Below, piece by piece: positions 31,660 through 38,399 of a stretch of 42,932 bases of DNA. Numbering within the stretch: the first letter of the stretch is position 1; the number at the start of each line of letters is the position of its first letter. The notes under the pieces were generated by a model. The model did no database searches, was not told the DNA's origin, and saw only the letters and a program-made list of their open reading frames with translations. This stretch comes from CAYHPY01 sp964358485 (GTDB taxonomy: Bacteria; Elusimicrobiota; Elusimicrobia; UBA1565; UBA9628): NCBI GenBank assembly GCA_964358485.1, contig CAYHPY010000024.1, positions 1 to 42,932 on the forward strand, given 5' to 3'. The translations under genes and the position numbers were made by a program.

Positions 31660-32540
31660 GACAAGCCCTAGGCCGCGGCCTCGAAGCCCTGATTCCAAAA
31701 ACTCCTGAGGCGGCGCAAACGCCCCCCAAGCCCACCCGCGTCCCATTGGACAAAATCCGCCCGAATCATCTTCAGCCCCGCAAGAACTTCGATCCCGAAA
31801 GGCTTGGGGAATTGGCCGCCTCCATCAAAGAGCACGGCCTGGCCCAGCCCATCGTCGTCTCCTTCGACGCCCAAACGCAAACCTATGAGCTCATCGCGGG
31901 AGAGCGCCGCATGCGCGCCACCGAACTGGCCGGGCTCAAGGAAATCGAGGTAGTCGTGCGCGCCCCGGCCGACGACCGCGAGCGGCTCGCCATCGCGATG
32001 GTCGAGAATCTCCAACGCGAGGATCTCAATCCGATCGAGGAGGCGCTCGGCTATCTCCGCCTCATGAAGGAATTCCAGGTCAGCCAATCCCAGCTGGCCC
32101 AGGTCATGAGCAAATCAAAATCCGTCATCTCCAACACGCTCCGACTCCTGGACCTTCCGGAGGAAATGCAGAAGGCCCTGCAGTTTGGAACCATCACCGA
32201 GGGCCATGCCCGCGCTCTGCTGATGATTGAAAATCCGCTGGAAAAACAAAGACTTTTTAAGATGATCACCGAGCAAAAGCTCTCCGTTCGGATGGTGGAG
32301 GACCTCGCGCGAAAAATTTCCGAAGGGCTCAACATGCCGGACCTGGAGCCGGAAGAGCGCCTGCGCAAGCCGGCGTCCGAAAAGCCCGCCGACATCCGGG
32401 ATTTGGAAGCCAACCTCCAACAGCAGCTCGGAACCAAGGTCGACATCCGCACCAAAAAGGATCCGTCCCAAGGAACGGTGACGATCCATTTTTACTCGCT
32501 TCAGGATTTCGACCGGATCGTCTCCAGGATCAAGAGCTGA
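31656..32540 (+). CDS. parB: Chromosome-partitioning protein ParB/Spo0J
   Basis: 294-aa ParB CTPase that loads at parS sites and slides as a clamp. Starts with ALGRGLEALIP, the usual ParA-contacting N terminus, then VPLDKIRPNHLQPRKNFD, the CTP motifs ELIAGERRMRA (GERRMRA 82-88) and ENLQREDLNPIEEA, a helix-turn-helix (VSQSQLAQVMSKSKSVISNTL) and a C-terminal dimerisation part. Four-base overlap with parA and one-base overlap with the next gene. No parS consensus palindrome is seen in the window. Confidence 0.96.
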   Translation: MRQALGRGLEALIPKTPEAAQTPPKPTRVPLDKIRPNHLQPRKNFDPERLGELAASIKEHGLAQPIVVSFDAQTQTYELIAGERRMRATELAGLKEIEVVVRAPADDRERLAIAMVENLQREDLNPIEEALGYLRLMKEFQVSQSQLAQVMSKSKSVISNTLRLLDLPEEMQKALQFGTITEGHARALLMIENPLEKQRLFKMITEQKLSVRMVEDLARKISEGLNMPDLEPEERLRKPASEKPADIRDLEANLQQQLGTKVDIRTKKDPSQGTVTIHFYSLQDFDRIVSRIKS

Positions 32541-33526
32541 TGCTGACGGCGCTGATCATCCTGCTGGCCGCCGGGGCGGGGGCCCAACCGCTCCCGTCGT
32601 CCTCGACGAGCACGATCCTTCCGGCCTATGTGGCCTTGGGCCCAAACCTCAACGACTTCGACCGCTTCGCCGACGGCGGCCCCGACGCCAACTGGTACGT
32701 CGGCTACAACAACGCCTGGATCGTGCGCCTGCCCCCGGCCCCGGCCGGGGATTTTCCGCGCGCCTTCATCGGGGCCAAGATCGGCCGGGCCAAGACCCGG
32801 CCGAACCCGAAAAAACCCTGGCTCCGGGAATTGATCCCCGGGAAAATCTACATCGGCGTGTCCCAAAATCCCTGGTTCTCCACCGAGCAAAGTTTTTTTC
32901 TGGCCGAAACGGCGGACATTCCGCTGGAGGCCAACCCGACCTCTTATACCCCCGGGACCGGCGCGTCGGAATGGTTTTGGGCCGAGGTTCCGGCCGCCCT
33001 GATCAGCTCCTCCAAGGACAACTACCTCGCGGTCTGGTCGCCGACGACTTATTTTCAAAGCGCGTCAAGCTCACCGATCCTGGCCGCCGCCTCGGCCGAT
33101 CCCGACGACGCCGGCTCCCGGGAAACCCGGGCCTGGAACAACCGCTCGGTCTCGGGCGTCGGGCCCCGCCGCGGCGCCAAAAACCTCGAAACGCCCATCA
33201 ACAACATCAACCCGGCCCTGGCCATCAAGCTCATCCCTCCGGGCCAGGACGAGGTCCTCGTCTCGGAATTCACCCTCAACCGCTCGGGCAAGCGGGTGAT
33301 CGCTTCCTTTTCGGCGGGGGGGGAAAACCTGGGCGAGGCCTGGGTGGAGGTTTCCCCCGACCAACTGGATTGGGTCCGCCTGACCAAGCCCCTGCGCCAC
33401 CCACCCTTTCAGTTCACGCTTCCCGCCGACAAACTGCCCTCCGGGGGCTACCTGCGCGGGGCGGCGCGCGACGTCACGGGCTCCATGGGATTCAGCGAGC
33501 CTTACCGGCTGCCTTATGTCAGGTAA
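32540..33526 (+). CDS. Secreted protein of unknown function
   Basis: 328 aa beginning with a signal peptide (MLTALIILLAAGAGAQ). The body has a beta-rich pattern: VALGPNLNDFDRF, WYVGYNNAWIVRLPP, GKIYIGVSQNPWFSTEQSFF and EWFWAEVPAALISS. The C-terminal about 80 residues (FTLNRSGKRVIASFSAGGEN ... LRGAARDVTGSMGFSEPYRL) look like an immunoglobulin-like strand set. No family recognised. The start shares one base with the parB stop; the end overlaps asd by 11 bases, so it is locked within the operon. Confidence 0.7.
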   Translation: MLTALIILLAAGAGAQPLPSSSTSTILPAYVALGPNLNDFDRFADGGPDANWYVGYNNAWIVRLPPAPAGDFPRAFIGAKIGRAKTRPNPKKPWLRELIPGKIYIGVSQNPWFSTEQSFFLAETADIPLEANPTSYTPGTGASEWFWAEVPAALISSSKDNYLAVWSPTTYFQSASSSPILAAASADPDDAGSRETRAWNNRSVSGVGPRRGAKNLETPINNINPALAIKLIPPGQDEVLVSEFTLNRSGKRVIASFSAGGENLGEAWVEVSPDQLDWVRLTKPLRHPPFQFTLPADKLPSGGYLRGAARDVTGSMGFSEPYRLPYVR

Positions 33527-34553
33527 ACTTCGCGTCGGGGTGGTGGGGGCGACGGGGATTGTAGGAACGGAACTATTGGGACAACTCGAAAAGAGAAAAT
33601 TTCCGACAACGGAAATTTTAGCTTATTCGTCGGGGAAAACGAACGCGTCCGTCCGCTTTCGCGGACGGACGCTAAAAACACCCGCCCCCGACCTCCGGAC
33701 ACTCCGCTCCTGCGCCCTGATATTTTTCGTCAGCTCGGATGAGGTGTCCAAAAAGTTCGCCCCCGGGCTGGCCGCCCGGGGAATATGGATCATCGACGAC
33801 AGCGCGGCCTTCCGCCTGGACCCCGCGGTGCCCCTGGTCATTCCGGAGGTCAACGGCGACGCCCTCAAACCCTCCACGCGCCTCATCGCCGGCCCCAACT
33901 GCACCATGACGGGCCTTGCCGTGGCGGGCTACCCCCTGCACCGCGCGGCCGAGGTCACGGCCGTGCGGGTGGCCTCCTACCAGGCGGTCTCCGGCGCGGG
34001 TAAGGCGGCCCTGGAGGAGTTCTTCGGGCAGATCCGCAGGCTCGCGCCGGGCCTCAAAAAATCCGCCGAGGGCCGAGCTCCCCTGATCCCGAGCCAACCG
34101 CACTCGGCCTTGCCCCGGGCCATCGCCATGAACGTGATCCCGCAGGTGGGGCGCTTCGACGACGCGGGCTGTTCGGGCGAGGAAACGAAAGTCTCCGCCG
34201 AACTGCGCAAAATTTGGTCGGCGCCCAAGCTCAAGGTCAGCGTCACCGCGGTCCGGGTTCCCGTTGTCCGCGGACATTCCCTCTCCGCCTGGCTGACTCT
34301 CAAACGGCCGTTAAGCCCCCGGCGGGCCGCCGCGCTCCTCTCCAAGGCTCCCGGCCTCGTGTTCTCGGCCGACGGGGACTACCCCACGCCCTTGTCGGCG
34401 GCGGGGGAAAATCCGGTCTTCGCGGGGCGTCTGCGGGGGGGAACCGGGCCCGAGGAACTCGCCCTCTGGATCGTATCCGACAACCTCCTCAAGGGGGCGG
34501 CCTTGAATTCCATCCAGATCGCCGAAACCCTCCTGGCCAAGCGGTGGCTTTGA
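33516..34553 (+). CDS. asd: Aspartate-semialdehyde dehydrogenase
   Basis: 345-aa enzyme reducing aspartyl phosphate to aspartate semialdehyde, the branch point to lysine, threonine, methionine and diaminopimelate. GATGIVG (11-17) binds NADP; the catalytic cysteine is Cys129 in AGPNCTMTG; SYQAVSGAG and IPQVGRFDD are typical substrate-domain motifs, with VRVPVVRGHS near residue 247 carrying the catalytic His. It starts inside the last codons of the secreted-protein gene. Family assignment is firm; it is unusual to find it directly behind parAB. Confidence 0.95.
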   Translation: MSGKLRVGVVGATGIVGTELLGQLEKRKFPTTEILAYSSGKTNASVRFRGRTLKTPAPDLRTLRSCALIFFVSSDEVSKKFAPGLAARGIWIIDDSAAFRLDPAVPLVIPEVNGDALKPSTRLIAGPNCTMTGLAVAGYPLHRAAEVTAVRVASYQAVSGAGKAALEEFFGQIRRLAPGLKKSAEGRAPLIPSQPHSALPRAIAMNVIPQVGRFDDAGCSGEETKVSAELRKIWSAPKLKVSVTAVRVPVVRGHSLSAWLTLKRPLSPRRAAALLSKAPGLVFSADGDYPTPLSAAGENPVFAGRLRGGTGPEELALWIVSDNLLKGAALNSIQIAETLLAKRWL

Positions 34554-35584
34554 CCGTCCCCCGCCCCTCCTTTGTCGGCCCCTGGGTGGACGGCTTGGCG
34601 TTGGGCGGCCTGTCCATCATCGCGTTTCCGCTGATGCTTCTGCTCTCCGCGGTCCTGGCCCCGTCGACCCTGGAGGCCGTCATGCTGGGCTCGATGGTGT
34701 GGGTCGTCAACGGGGTCCACTTCTCGGCCACCAACTACCGCCTCTACAGCCACCGCTCCAACGTCGCCCAATACCCCCTGACCGCGGCCCTCGTGCCGCT
34801 GGTGATCCTGGCGGGGGCGGGGGCGGCCCTGGCGTCTCCTGAAGAGATCGCGCCCTATTTCGTCAAGCTCTTCCTCCTTTGGTCTCCATATCACTATAGC
34901 GGCCAAACCCTCGGAATCTCCTTGGTCTGCGGCCGCCGCCATGGCTTTGATTTCGGCGTTTGGGAAAGAAGGACCTTGGCGGGATTCATCTTCGGAAGCT
35001 TCGTGGCCTCCGCCGCCCGCAGCGAGGCGGGCATCCGCCCGATAGAATTTTTCGGGATCGTCTCGCCCTCCCTCGGAATCCCCCCGGTGTTGGCCCAGGC
35101 CGCCGTCCTGTTCATGGCCGCCTGCGGAGCGGCCTTCGCCGTCCTGGCCCTGCGTTGGTCCAAAAAAACCAGAAGACCGGTTCCGCTCATGGCGGTTCTG
35201 CCGGCGACGGCGCAATTTGTCTGGTTCATCCCGGGGCCGGGCGTGCCCGCCTACTTCGAGATGGTTCCCTTCTTCCACGGCCTGCAATACCTGCTCATCG
35301 CCTGGTTCATGCAGCTTCGGGAGCGCCGGACGCCGGCCGCCGAACCGGCCCCGAACTTCATCACCGTGGAATCGCTCAAATGGGGAATCGGCAATCTCCT
35401 GGGCTACGGAGCGCTCTTTTACGCTTTTCCCCAGGCGCTGGCGGCCCTCTCCGGAAAACCGATTTTGTTCGCCGCGCCGATCGCCATCGCCGCCGTCCAA
35501 ATCCACCACTTCTTCGTCGACGGCGTGATCTGGAAACTGCGCCGGGCCCCGGTGGGAGAGGCCCTGGAGGGATCTCTCGCGTGA
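34544..35584 (+). CDS. Multi-pass membrane protein of unknown function
   Basis: About 346 aa with roughly eight to nine hydrophobic segments. Conserved-looking polar patches within membrane segments are VNGVHFSATNYRLYSHRSN and LLWSPYHYSGQTLGISLVCG, then FVWFIPGPGVPAYFEM and QIHHFFVDGVIWKLR near the end. The several His and Tyr at membrane faces suggest a metal or lipid site but I recognise no family. Start choice: GTG 34544 (10 bases inside asd) or TTG 34550 overlapping TGA. The end overlaps the next gene as GTGA. Confidence 0.7.
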   Translation: MALTVPRPSFVGPWVDGLALGGLSIIAFPLMLLLSAVLAPSTLEAVMLGSMVWVVNGVHFSATNYRLYSHRSNVAQYPLTAALVPLVILAGAGAALASPEEIAPYFVKLFLLWSPYHYSGQTLGISLVCGRRHGFDFGVWERRTLAGFIFGSFVASAARSEAGIRPIEFFGIVSPSLGIPPVLAQAAVLFMAACGAAFAVLALRWSKKTRRPVPLMAVLPATAQFVWFIPGPGVPAYFEMVPFFHGLQYLLIAWFMQLRERRTPAAEPAPNFITVESLKWGIGNLLGYGALFYAFPQALAALSGKPILFAAPIAIAAVQIHHFFVDGVIWKLRRAPVGEALEGSLA

Positions 35585-36453
35585 AGGCGGCCCTCCTGAT
35601 TTTTCTGCTCTCCCGCCCCGCCCTGGGCGCGACGCCCAAGGTCGGCCCGGAACGGATCGTTCTCCAAACCCCGGCCGGCGACATCGTCGTGGCGCTCTAC
35701 CCGGAGACGGCCCCCGCCCACGCCGCAAAATTCCTTTCCCTGGTGCGCTCGGGCGCCTATGACGGAACCAAGCTCCTCAAGGCGCGCACCCCGGTCTATC
35801 TCCATTTCTCCGGGGTGGGCGCGCGCCGGGTCCCGCTGACGGCCGAACAACTGGCGGCCATCCCCGCCCTCAAGCCCGCTCCCGGAAAGGCCCCGCCCAA
35901 AACCGGGGTCCTGGCCATGGCCCGGGCCAAGGACGACCCCGACGAAACCGGAACTTCGTTTTTAATCCTCCTGGCCGACATTCCAGGCCTCGGATCGTCC
36001 TTCACGATTTTCGGGGAGGTCCGCGGGGGCATGGAGGTCGCCTGGGCCCTGGCCAACGCCCCCCTGGACGCCAAGAGCCGCCCGCGCGCGCGGGTTGAGA
36101 TTCTCCGCGCCTTCGCCGTGGGCTCGGCCAAGGAGTTGGAGGCGGTCGCGCTCAAGCCCGTGGATTTCCCCGCGCTCAAGGCCCTGCCGCAGGAGGGGGG
36201 AACTCCCCCGCTCGGCGGCTTGGGCGCTTTCCTGGGCGCCGCGGGGCTTGCCCTGTTTTTCTTGAAATCCCGGCGGGGAACGGCCGCCTCGGTCGGGCTC
36301 CTGCTGGCCCTGGCCGGTTTTTTTCTTGCCCTGGTGGCATTGGCGCCCTCCGCAAATTCGACCCGCTGGGCCGGCTCCCTATTGATGATCCTGGCCATCG
36401 CCGTTTTTTGGCTCATGGGGCGTTTTGAATCCTACGTCGGCGTGAGGCTCTAG
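35581..36453 (+). CDS. Cyclophilin-like protein with C-terminal membrane segments
   Basis: 290 aa, GTG start overlapping the previous stop. Signal peptide, then a cyclophilin-type domain: IVLQTPAGDIVVALYPETAP, AKFLSLVRSGAYDGT, GVLAMARAKDDPDETGTSFL and FTIFGEVRGGMEVAWAL. The active-site FHR that follows YDGT in real prolyl isomerases is replaced (YDGTKLLKARTP), so the catalytic Arg is missing and isomerase activity is doubtful. The last about 75 residues have three transmembrane helices. It may act as an extracytoplasmic binding or scaffold protein. Confidence 0.75.
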   Translation: MKAALLIFLLSRPALGATPKVGPERIVLQTPAGDIVVALYPETAPAHAAKFLSLVRSGAYDGTKLLKARTPVYLHFSGVGARRVPLTAEQLAAIPALKPAPGKAPPKTGVLAMARAKDDPDETGTSFLILLADIPGLGSSFTIFGEVRGGMEVAWALANAPLDAKSRPRARVEILRAFAVGSAKELEAVALKPVDFPALKALPQEGGTPPLGGLGAFLGAAGLALFFLKSRRGTAASVGLLLALAGFFLALVALAPSANSTRWAGSLLMILAIAVFWLMGRFESYVGVRL

Positions 36454-36455
36454 GA

Positions 36456-37166
36456 ATGCCGGTCGCGGTCCGATTCGTCCTGGTCCGCCCCGCCAACGCC
36501 CTCAACATCGGGGCGGTCGCGCGCGCCATGGCCAATTTCGGATTGCAGGACCTGGCTGCGGTCGCGCCCGCGGAGGAGCGCTGGCGCCAGGCCCAATCGG
36601 CCATCTACGGCTCGGAAATCCTCTCAAAAGCCCGGCTGGCAACCCTGGAGGAAGCCATCGCGGACTGCCACCTGGTTTTGGGTACGGCCTCGGCCCACAA
36701 CCGGGTCCCGCGCCGCGCGACGGTCACCCTTCCCTCTCTAAGGGGCTGGCTCAAGCGCCGCCTGCCCAAGGGGGGGAAAGTCGCGGTGCTTTTTGGCTCC
36801 GAAAAAAACGGCTTGGAAAACGCCGAACTCTCCCATTGCCACGCCCTTCTGCGCATCCCGACCCTGCCCGAGGCCCCCTCCATGAATCTCGGCCAAGCCG
36901 CGGCCCTGCTGGCCTACGAACTCTCCAAGCCCCTGCTCAAACGCTCCGCCTTGGAGCCGGAGACGGACCTGCTCGACAGCCGACAGGTGGAGGGCCTGGC
37001 GGACACCGCCATGGAGGCCATGGCCAAGGTCAAGGTCAACGCCCACATGACTCCCGCCTACCGCCGCGATAAATTGCGCCGGGGGCTGCTCCGCTGGCGC
37101 ATGAGCCGCGGCGACGCCTCGTGGCTGAGGGGTCTGCTGGCCCTGCTCTCCAAGGAATACAAGTAA
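36456..37166 (+). CDS. trmJ: TrmJ-like SpoU family RNA 2'-O-methyltransferase
   Basis: 236 aa of the SPOUT class. N-terminal RPANALNIGAVARAMANFG is the conserved Asn/Arg active-site region (motif 1); VAVLFGSEKNGLENAEL is motif 2 and IPTLPEAPSMNLGQAAALLAYEL is the knotted SAM-binding motif 3. A C-terminal helical extension after about residue 160 is present, as in TrmJ, which methylates the ribose at tRNA position 32. It ends the operon with a strong terminator five bases further on. Confidence 0.85.
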   Translation: MPVAVRFVLVRPANALNIGAVARAMANFGLQDLAAVAPAEERWRQAQSAIYGSEILSKARLATLEEAIADCHLVLGTASAHNRVPRRATVTLPSLRGWLKRRLPKGGKVAVLFGSEKNGLENAELSHCHALLRIPTLPEAPSMNLGQAAALLAYELSKPLLKRSALEPETDLLDSRQVEGLADTAMEAMAKVKVNAHMTPAYRRDKLRRGLLRWRMSRGDASWLRGLLALLSKEYK

Positions 37167-37171
37167 AACGA

Positions 37172-37206
37172 AGCGCCTCCGGCCCGCGGCCGGAGGCGCT
37201 TTTTTT
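37172..37206 (+). terminator. Rho-independent terminator of the LAGLIDADG-parAB-trmJ operon
   Basis: Perfect 13-bp stem AGCGCCTCCGGCC (37172-37184) and GGCCGGAGGCGCT (37188-37200), CGC loop, then TTTTTT (37201-37206). On the opposite strand it lies after the 60-aa gene and is preceded there by A-rich bases, so it could be bidirectional. Confidence 0.93.
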
Positions 37207-37221
37207 CGATGGTCGCCGCGC

Positions 37222-37404
37222 TCAGCCTTGGACGCTGGCCGCCTTCGAGGCGTCCCGGGACGGGCAATGCCTGCCGCACAGGTAGCCGCCGATGGTTCCA
37301 GCCACCAAGAGCGCGATGGCCGCCAAGGCCTTGCCCCCGCAGCACTTGCTCTTGGAGCAGCAGCCCTTGCCTTCTTCGGATCCTTCCTTCTTTTCGTTTT
37401 CCAT
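37222..37404 (-). CDS. Cys-rich single-helix membrane mini-protein
   Basis: 60 aa, AGGAGG just before ATG 37404. An acidic/basic N terminus (MENEKKEGSEEGKG) leads to a cysteine cluster, CCSKSKCCGG (15-24), then a transmembrane helix (ALAAIALLVAGTIGGYLC) and a polar tail with CGRHC. It is a paralogue of the 54-aa protein at 38055-38219: both start MEN, share GCCS...K-C-GGK and a helix. Six cysteines next to the membrane suggest metal or thiol chemistry. It is downstream of the MarR gene and has an operator-like site before it. Confidence 0.72.
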   Translation of the reverse strand: MENEKKEGSEEGKGCCSKSKCCGGKALAAIALLVAGTIGGYLCGRHCPSRDASKAASVQG

Positions 37405-37427
37405 GTCCGCCTCCTTTAATTTTAAAT

Positions 37428-37464
37428 ATACTTCTGATTAAGAATAGTTCGTATTCCGAAGTAT
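37428..37464. promoter_or_regulatory. MarR-type operator candidate before the 60-aa gene
   Basis: GAATA (37442-37446), GTTCG, TATTC (37452-37456) is an inverted repeat; it lies between ATACTTC (37428-37434) and GAAGTAT (37458-37464), which also pair. The same words, GAATAC...GTATTC and ATACTTCG...CGAAGTAT, make up the site in front of marR (37943-37965). Confidence 0.5.
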
Positions 37465-37479
37465 TTACGGCAAAAAAAA

Positions 37480-37929
37480 TCAAGCCTTCTTCTTTTCCGC
37501 CTTGATCCGCTCCGAAATCTTGCCGAACAAGCCCAAGAGCGCCTCCTGCTCCGAGGCGCTCAGGGCCTTGAGGACCCCTTGGGCGAAATCCACGCGCCCT
37601 TCCAGGGCGGCCTCGTTAAGCTCCCTGCCTTCGTCGGTCAATTCCACCTGCACCACGCGCCGGTCCGAAGTGGAGCGGTCCCGCCGCACCAGCTTCTTGG
37701 AGACCAACCGGTCGATCAAGCCCGTTACGGTGCTTAAGGAAAGGCAGATCGCGTCGGCGATGCCGCTCATGATGCAGCAATCCTGGCGGCTGATGGCGCG
37801 CAGGACCCGGACTTCCTGGGAACTAAGCTTTTCCCGAACGGCCGCGTTCTTTCGATCCACGGCTTCGGCCTCCTCCAGGACGGTCTGGAGGTGGTGGGTC
37901 AGGCGACGCGCCTTCTCTTCTTGGTTCAT
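37480..37929 (-). CDS. MarR family transcriptional regulator
   Basis: 149-aa winged-helix dimer. The recognition region is MSGIADAICLSLSTVTGLIDRLVSKKLVRRDRS (54-86), and the wing reads DRRVVQVELTDEG. Cys51 and Cys52 (RQDCCIM) and Cys62 lie directly before and in the helix-turn-helix, so a thiol or metal could change DNA binding, as in known cysteine-based MarR sensors. Flanked on both sides by Cys-cluster mini-protein genes in the same direction. A consensus promoter and a palindrome in its own upstream region suggest autoregulation. Confidence 0.9.
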   Translation of the reverse strand: MNQEEKARRLTHHLQTVLEEAEAVDRKNAAVREKLSSQEVRVLRAISRQDCCIMSGIADAICLSLSTVTGLIDRLVSKKLVRRDRSTSDRRVVQVELTDEGRELNEAALEGRVDFAQGVLKALSASEQEALLGLFGKISERIKAEKKKA

Positions 37930-37942
37930 TTATTCGTAATCC

Positions 37943-37965
37943 GAATACTTCGGTATTCGAAGTAT
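37943..37965. promoter_or_regulatory. Operator-like double palindrome upstream of marR
   Basis: ATACTTCG (37945-37952), GTATT, CGAAGTAT (37958-37965) is a perfect inverted repeat; interleaved with it is GAATAC-TTCG-GTATTC (about 37943-37958). It overlaps the -10 element of the marR promoter (37961-37966) and the expected start site, a classical repressor position. Confidence 0.6.
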
Positions 37966-37989
37966 ATCAGACCCCCTTCTTTTTGTCAA
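37961..37989 (-). promoter_or_regulatory. marR promoter
   Basis: On the minus strand TTGACA (37989-37984), a 17-base spacer, TATACT (37966-37961). Start expected near 37954, leader about 25 bases with no clear Shine-Dalgarno. The -10 is covered by the palindrome at 37943-37965. Confidence 0.72.
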
Positions 37990-37990
37990 G

Positions 37991-38031
37991 AGAACGCCCG
38001 CCTCCTGTAATTTTCTGGAGGCGGGCGTTCT
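37991..38031. terminator. Perfect 15-bp hairpin between the mini-protein gene and marR
   Basis: AGAACGCCCGCCTCC (37991-38005) and GGAGGCGGGCGTTCT (38017-38031) with an 11-base loop. It follows the 54-aa gene and ends directly at the marR -35 element. There is no T-run on the minus strand, so termination would be imperfect; it may instead separate the two units or stabilise the upstream mRNA. Confidence 0.5.
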
Positions 38032-38054
38032 TGGGCCAAAAGTCGGCTCGGCGG

Positions 38055-38219
38055 TCAGTCCCCGGCTTGCTTGGCGTCCCGCTTCTTCTTAAACAGGTAG
38101 GCTCCGACCCCTCCCAACACCAGCGCCGCCATCGCGATCAGGCCCTTGCCGCCCCAGCATTTCTTCTCCGAAGAACAACAACCCTCCGACTCCTGCGCCC
38201 CTTCTTCCTTGTTTTCCAT
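38055..38219 (-). CDS. Cys-containing single-helix membrane mini-protein (paralogue)
   Basis: 54 aa from ATG 38219 with GGAGGCG seven bases upstream. Sequence layout: MENKEEGAQESEG, GCCSSEKKCWGGK (13-25), helix GLIAMAALVLGGVGAYLF, and a basic tail KKKRDAKQAGD. The MEN start, GCCS...KC.GGK cluster and helix are shared with the 60-aa protein at 37222, so they are paralogues, although this one keeps only three cysteines. Its Shine-Dalgarno and codons support real translation despite its size. Confidence 0.7.
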   Translation of the reverse strand: MENKEEGAQESEGCCSSEKKCWGGKGLIAMAALVLGGVGAYLFKKKRDAKQAGD

Positions 38220-38399
38220 ATTCGCCTCCGTGCCCCGGTAGTATAGCAGGCGCGCGGGCCGGCGTCACTAGGAACCGCGGCACTTCATTGAGAGGTCACG
38301 GCTCCCGAGATCTTGACCCCCTTGACCGCGGTGCTCTCGATGGTAAACTTCTCGGCCAGCTTGCGCGGGGCCGACGCCGCCGACTTGTCGTGGAGGAGC

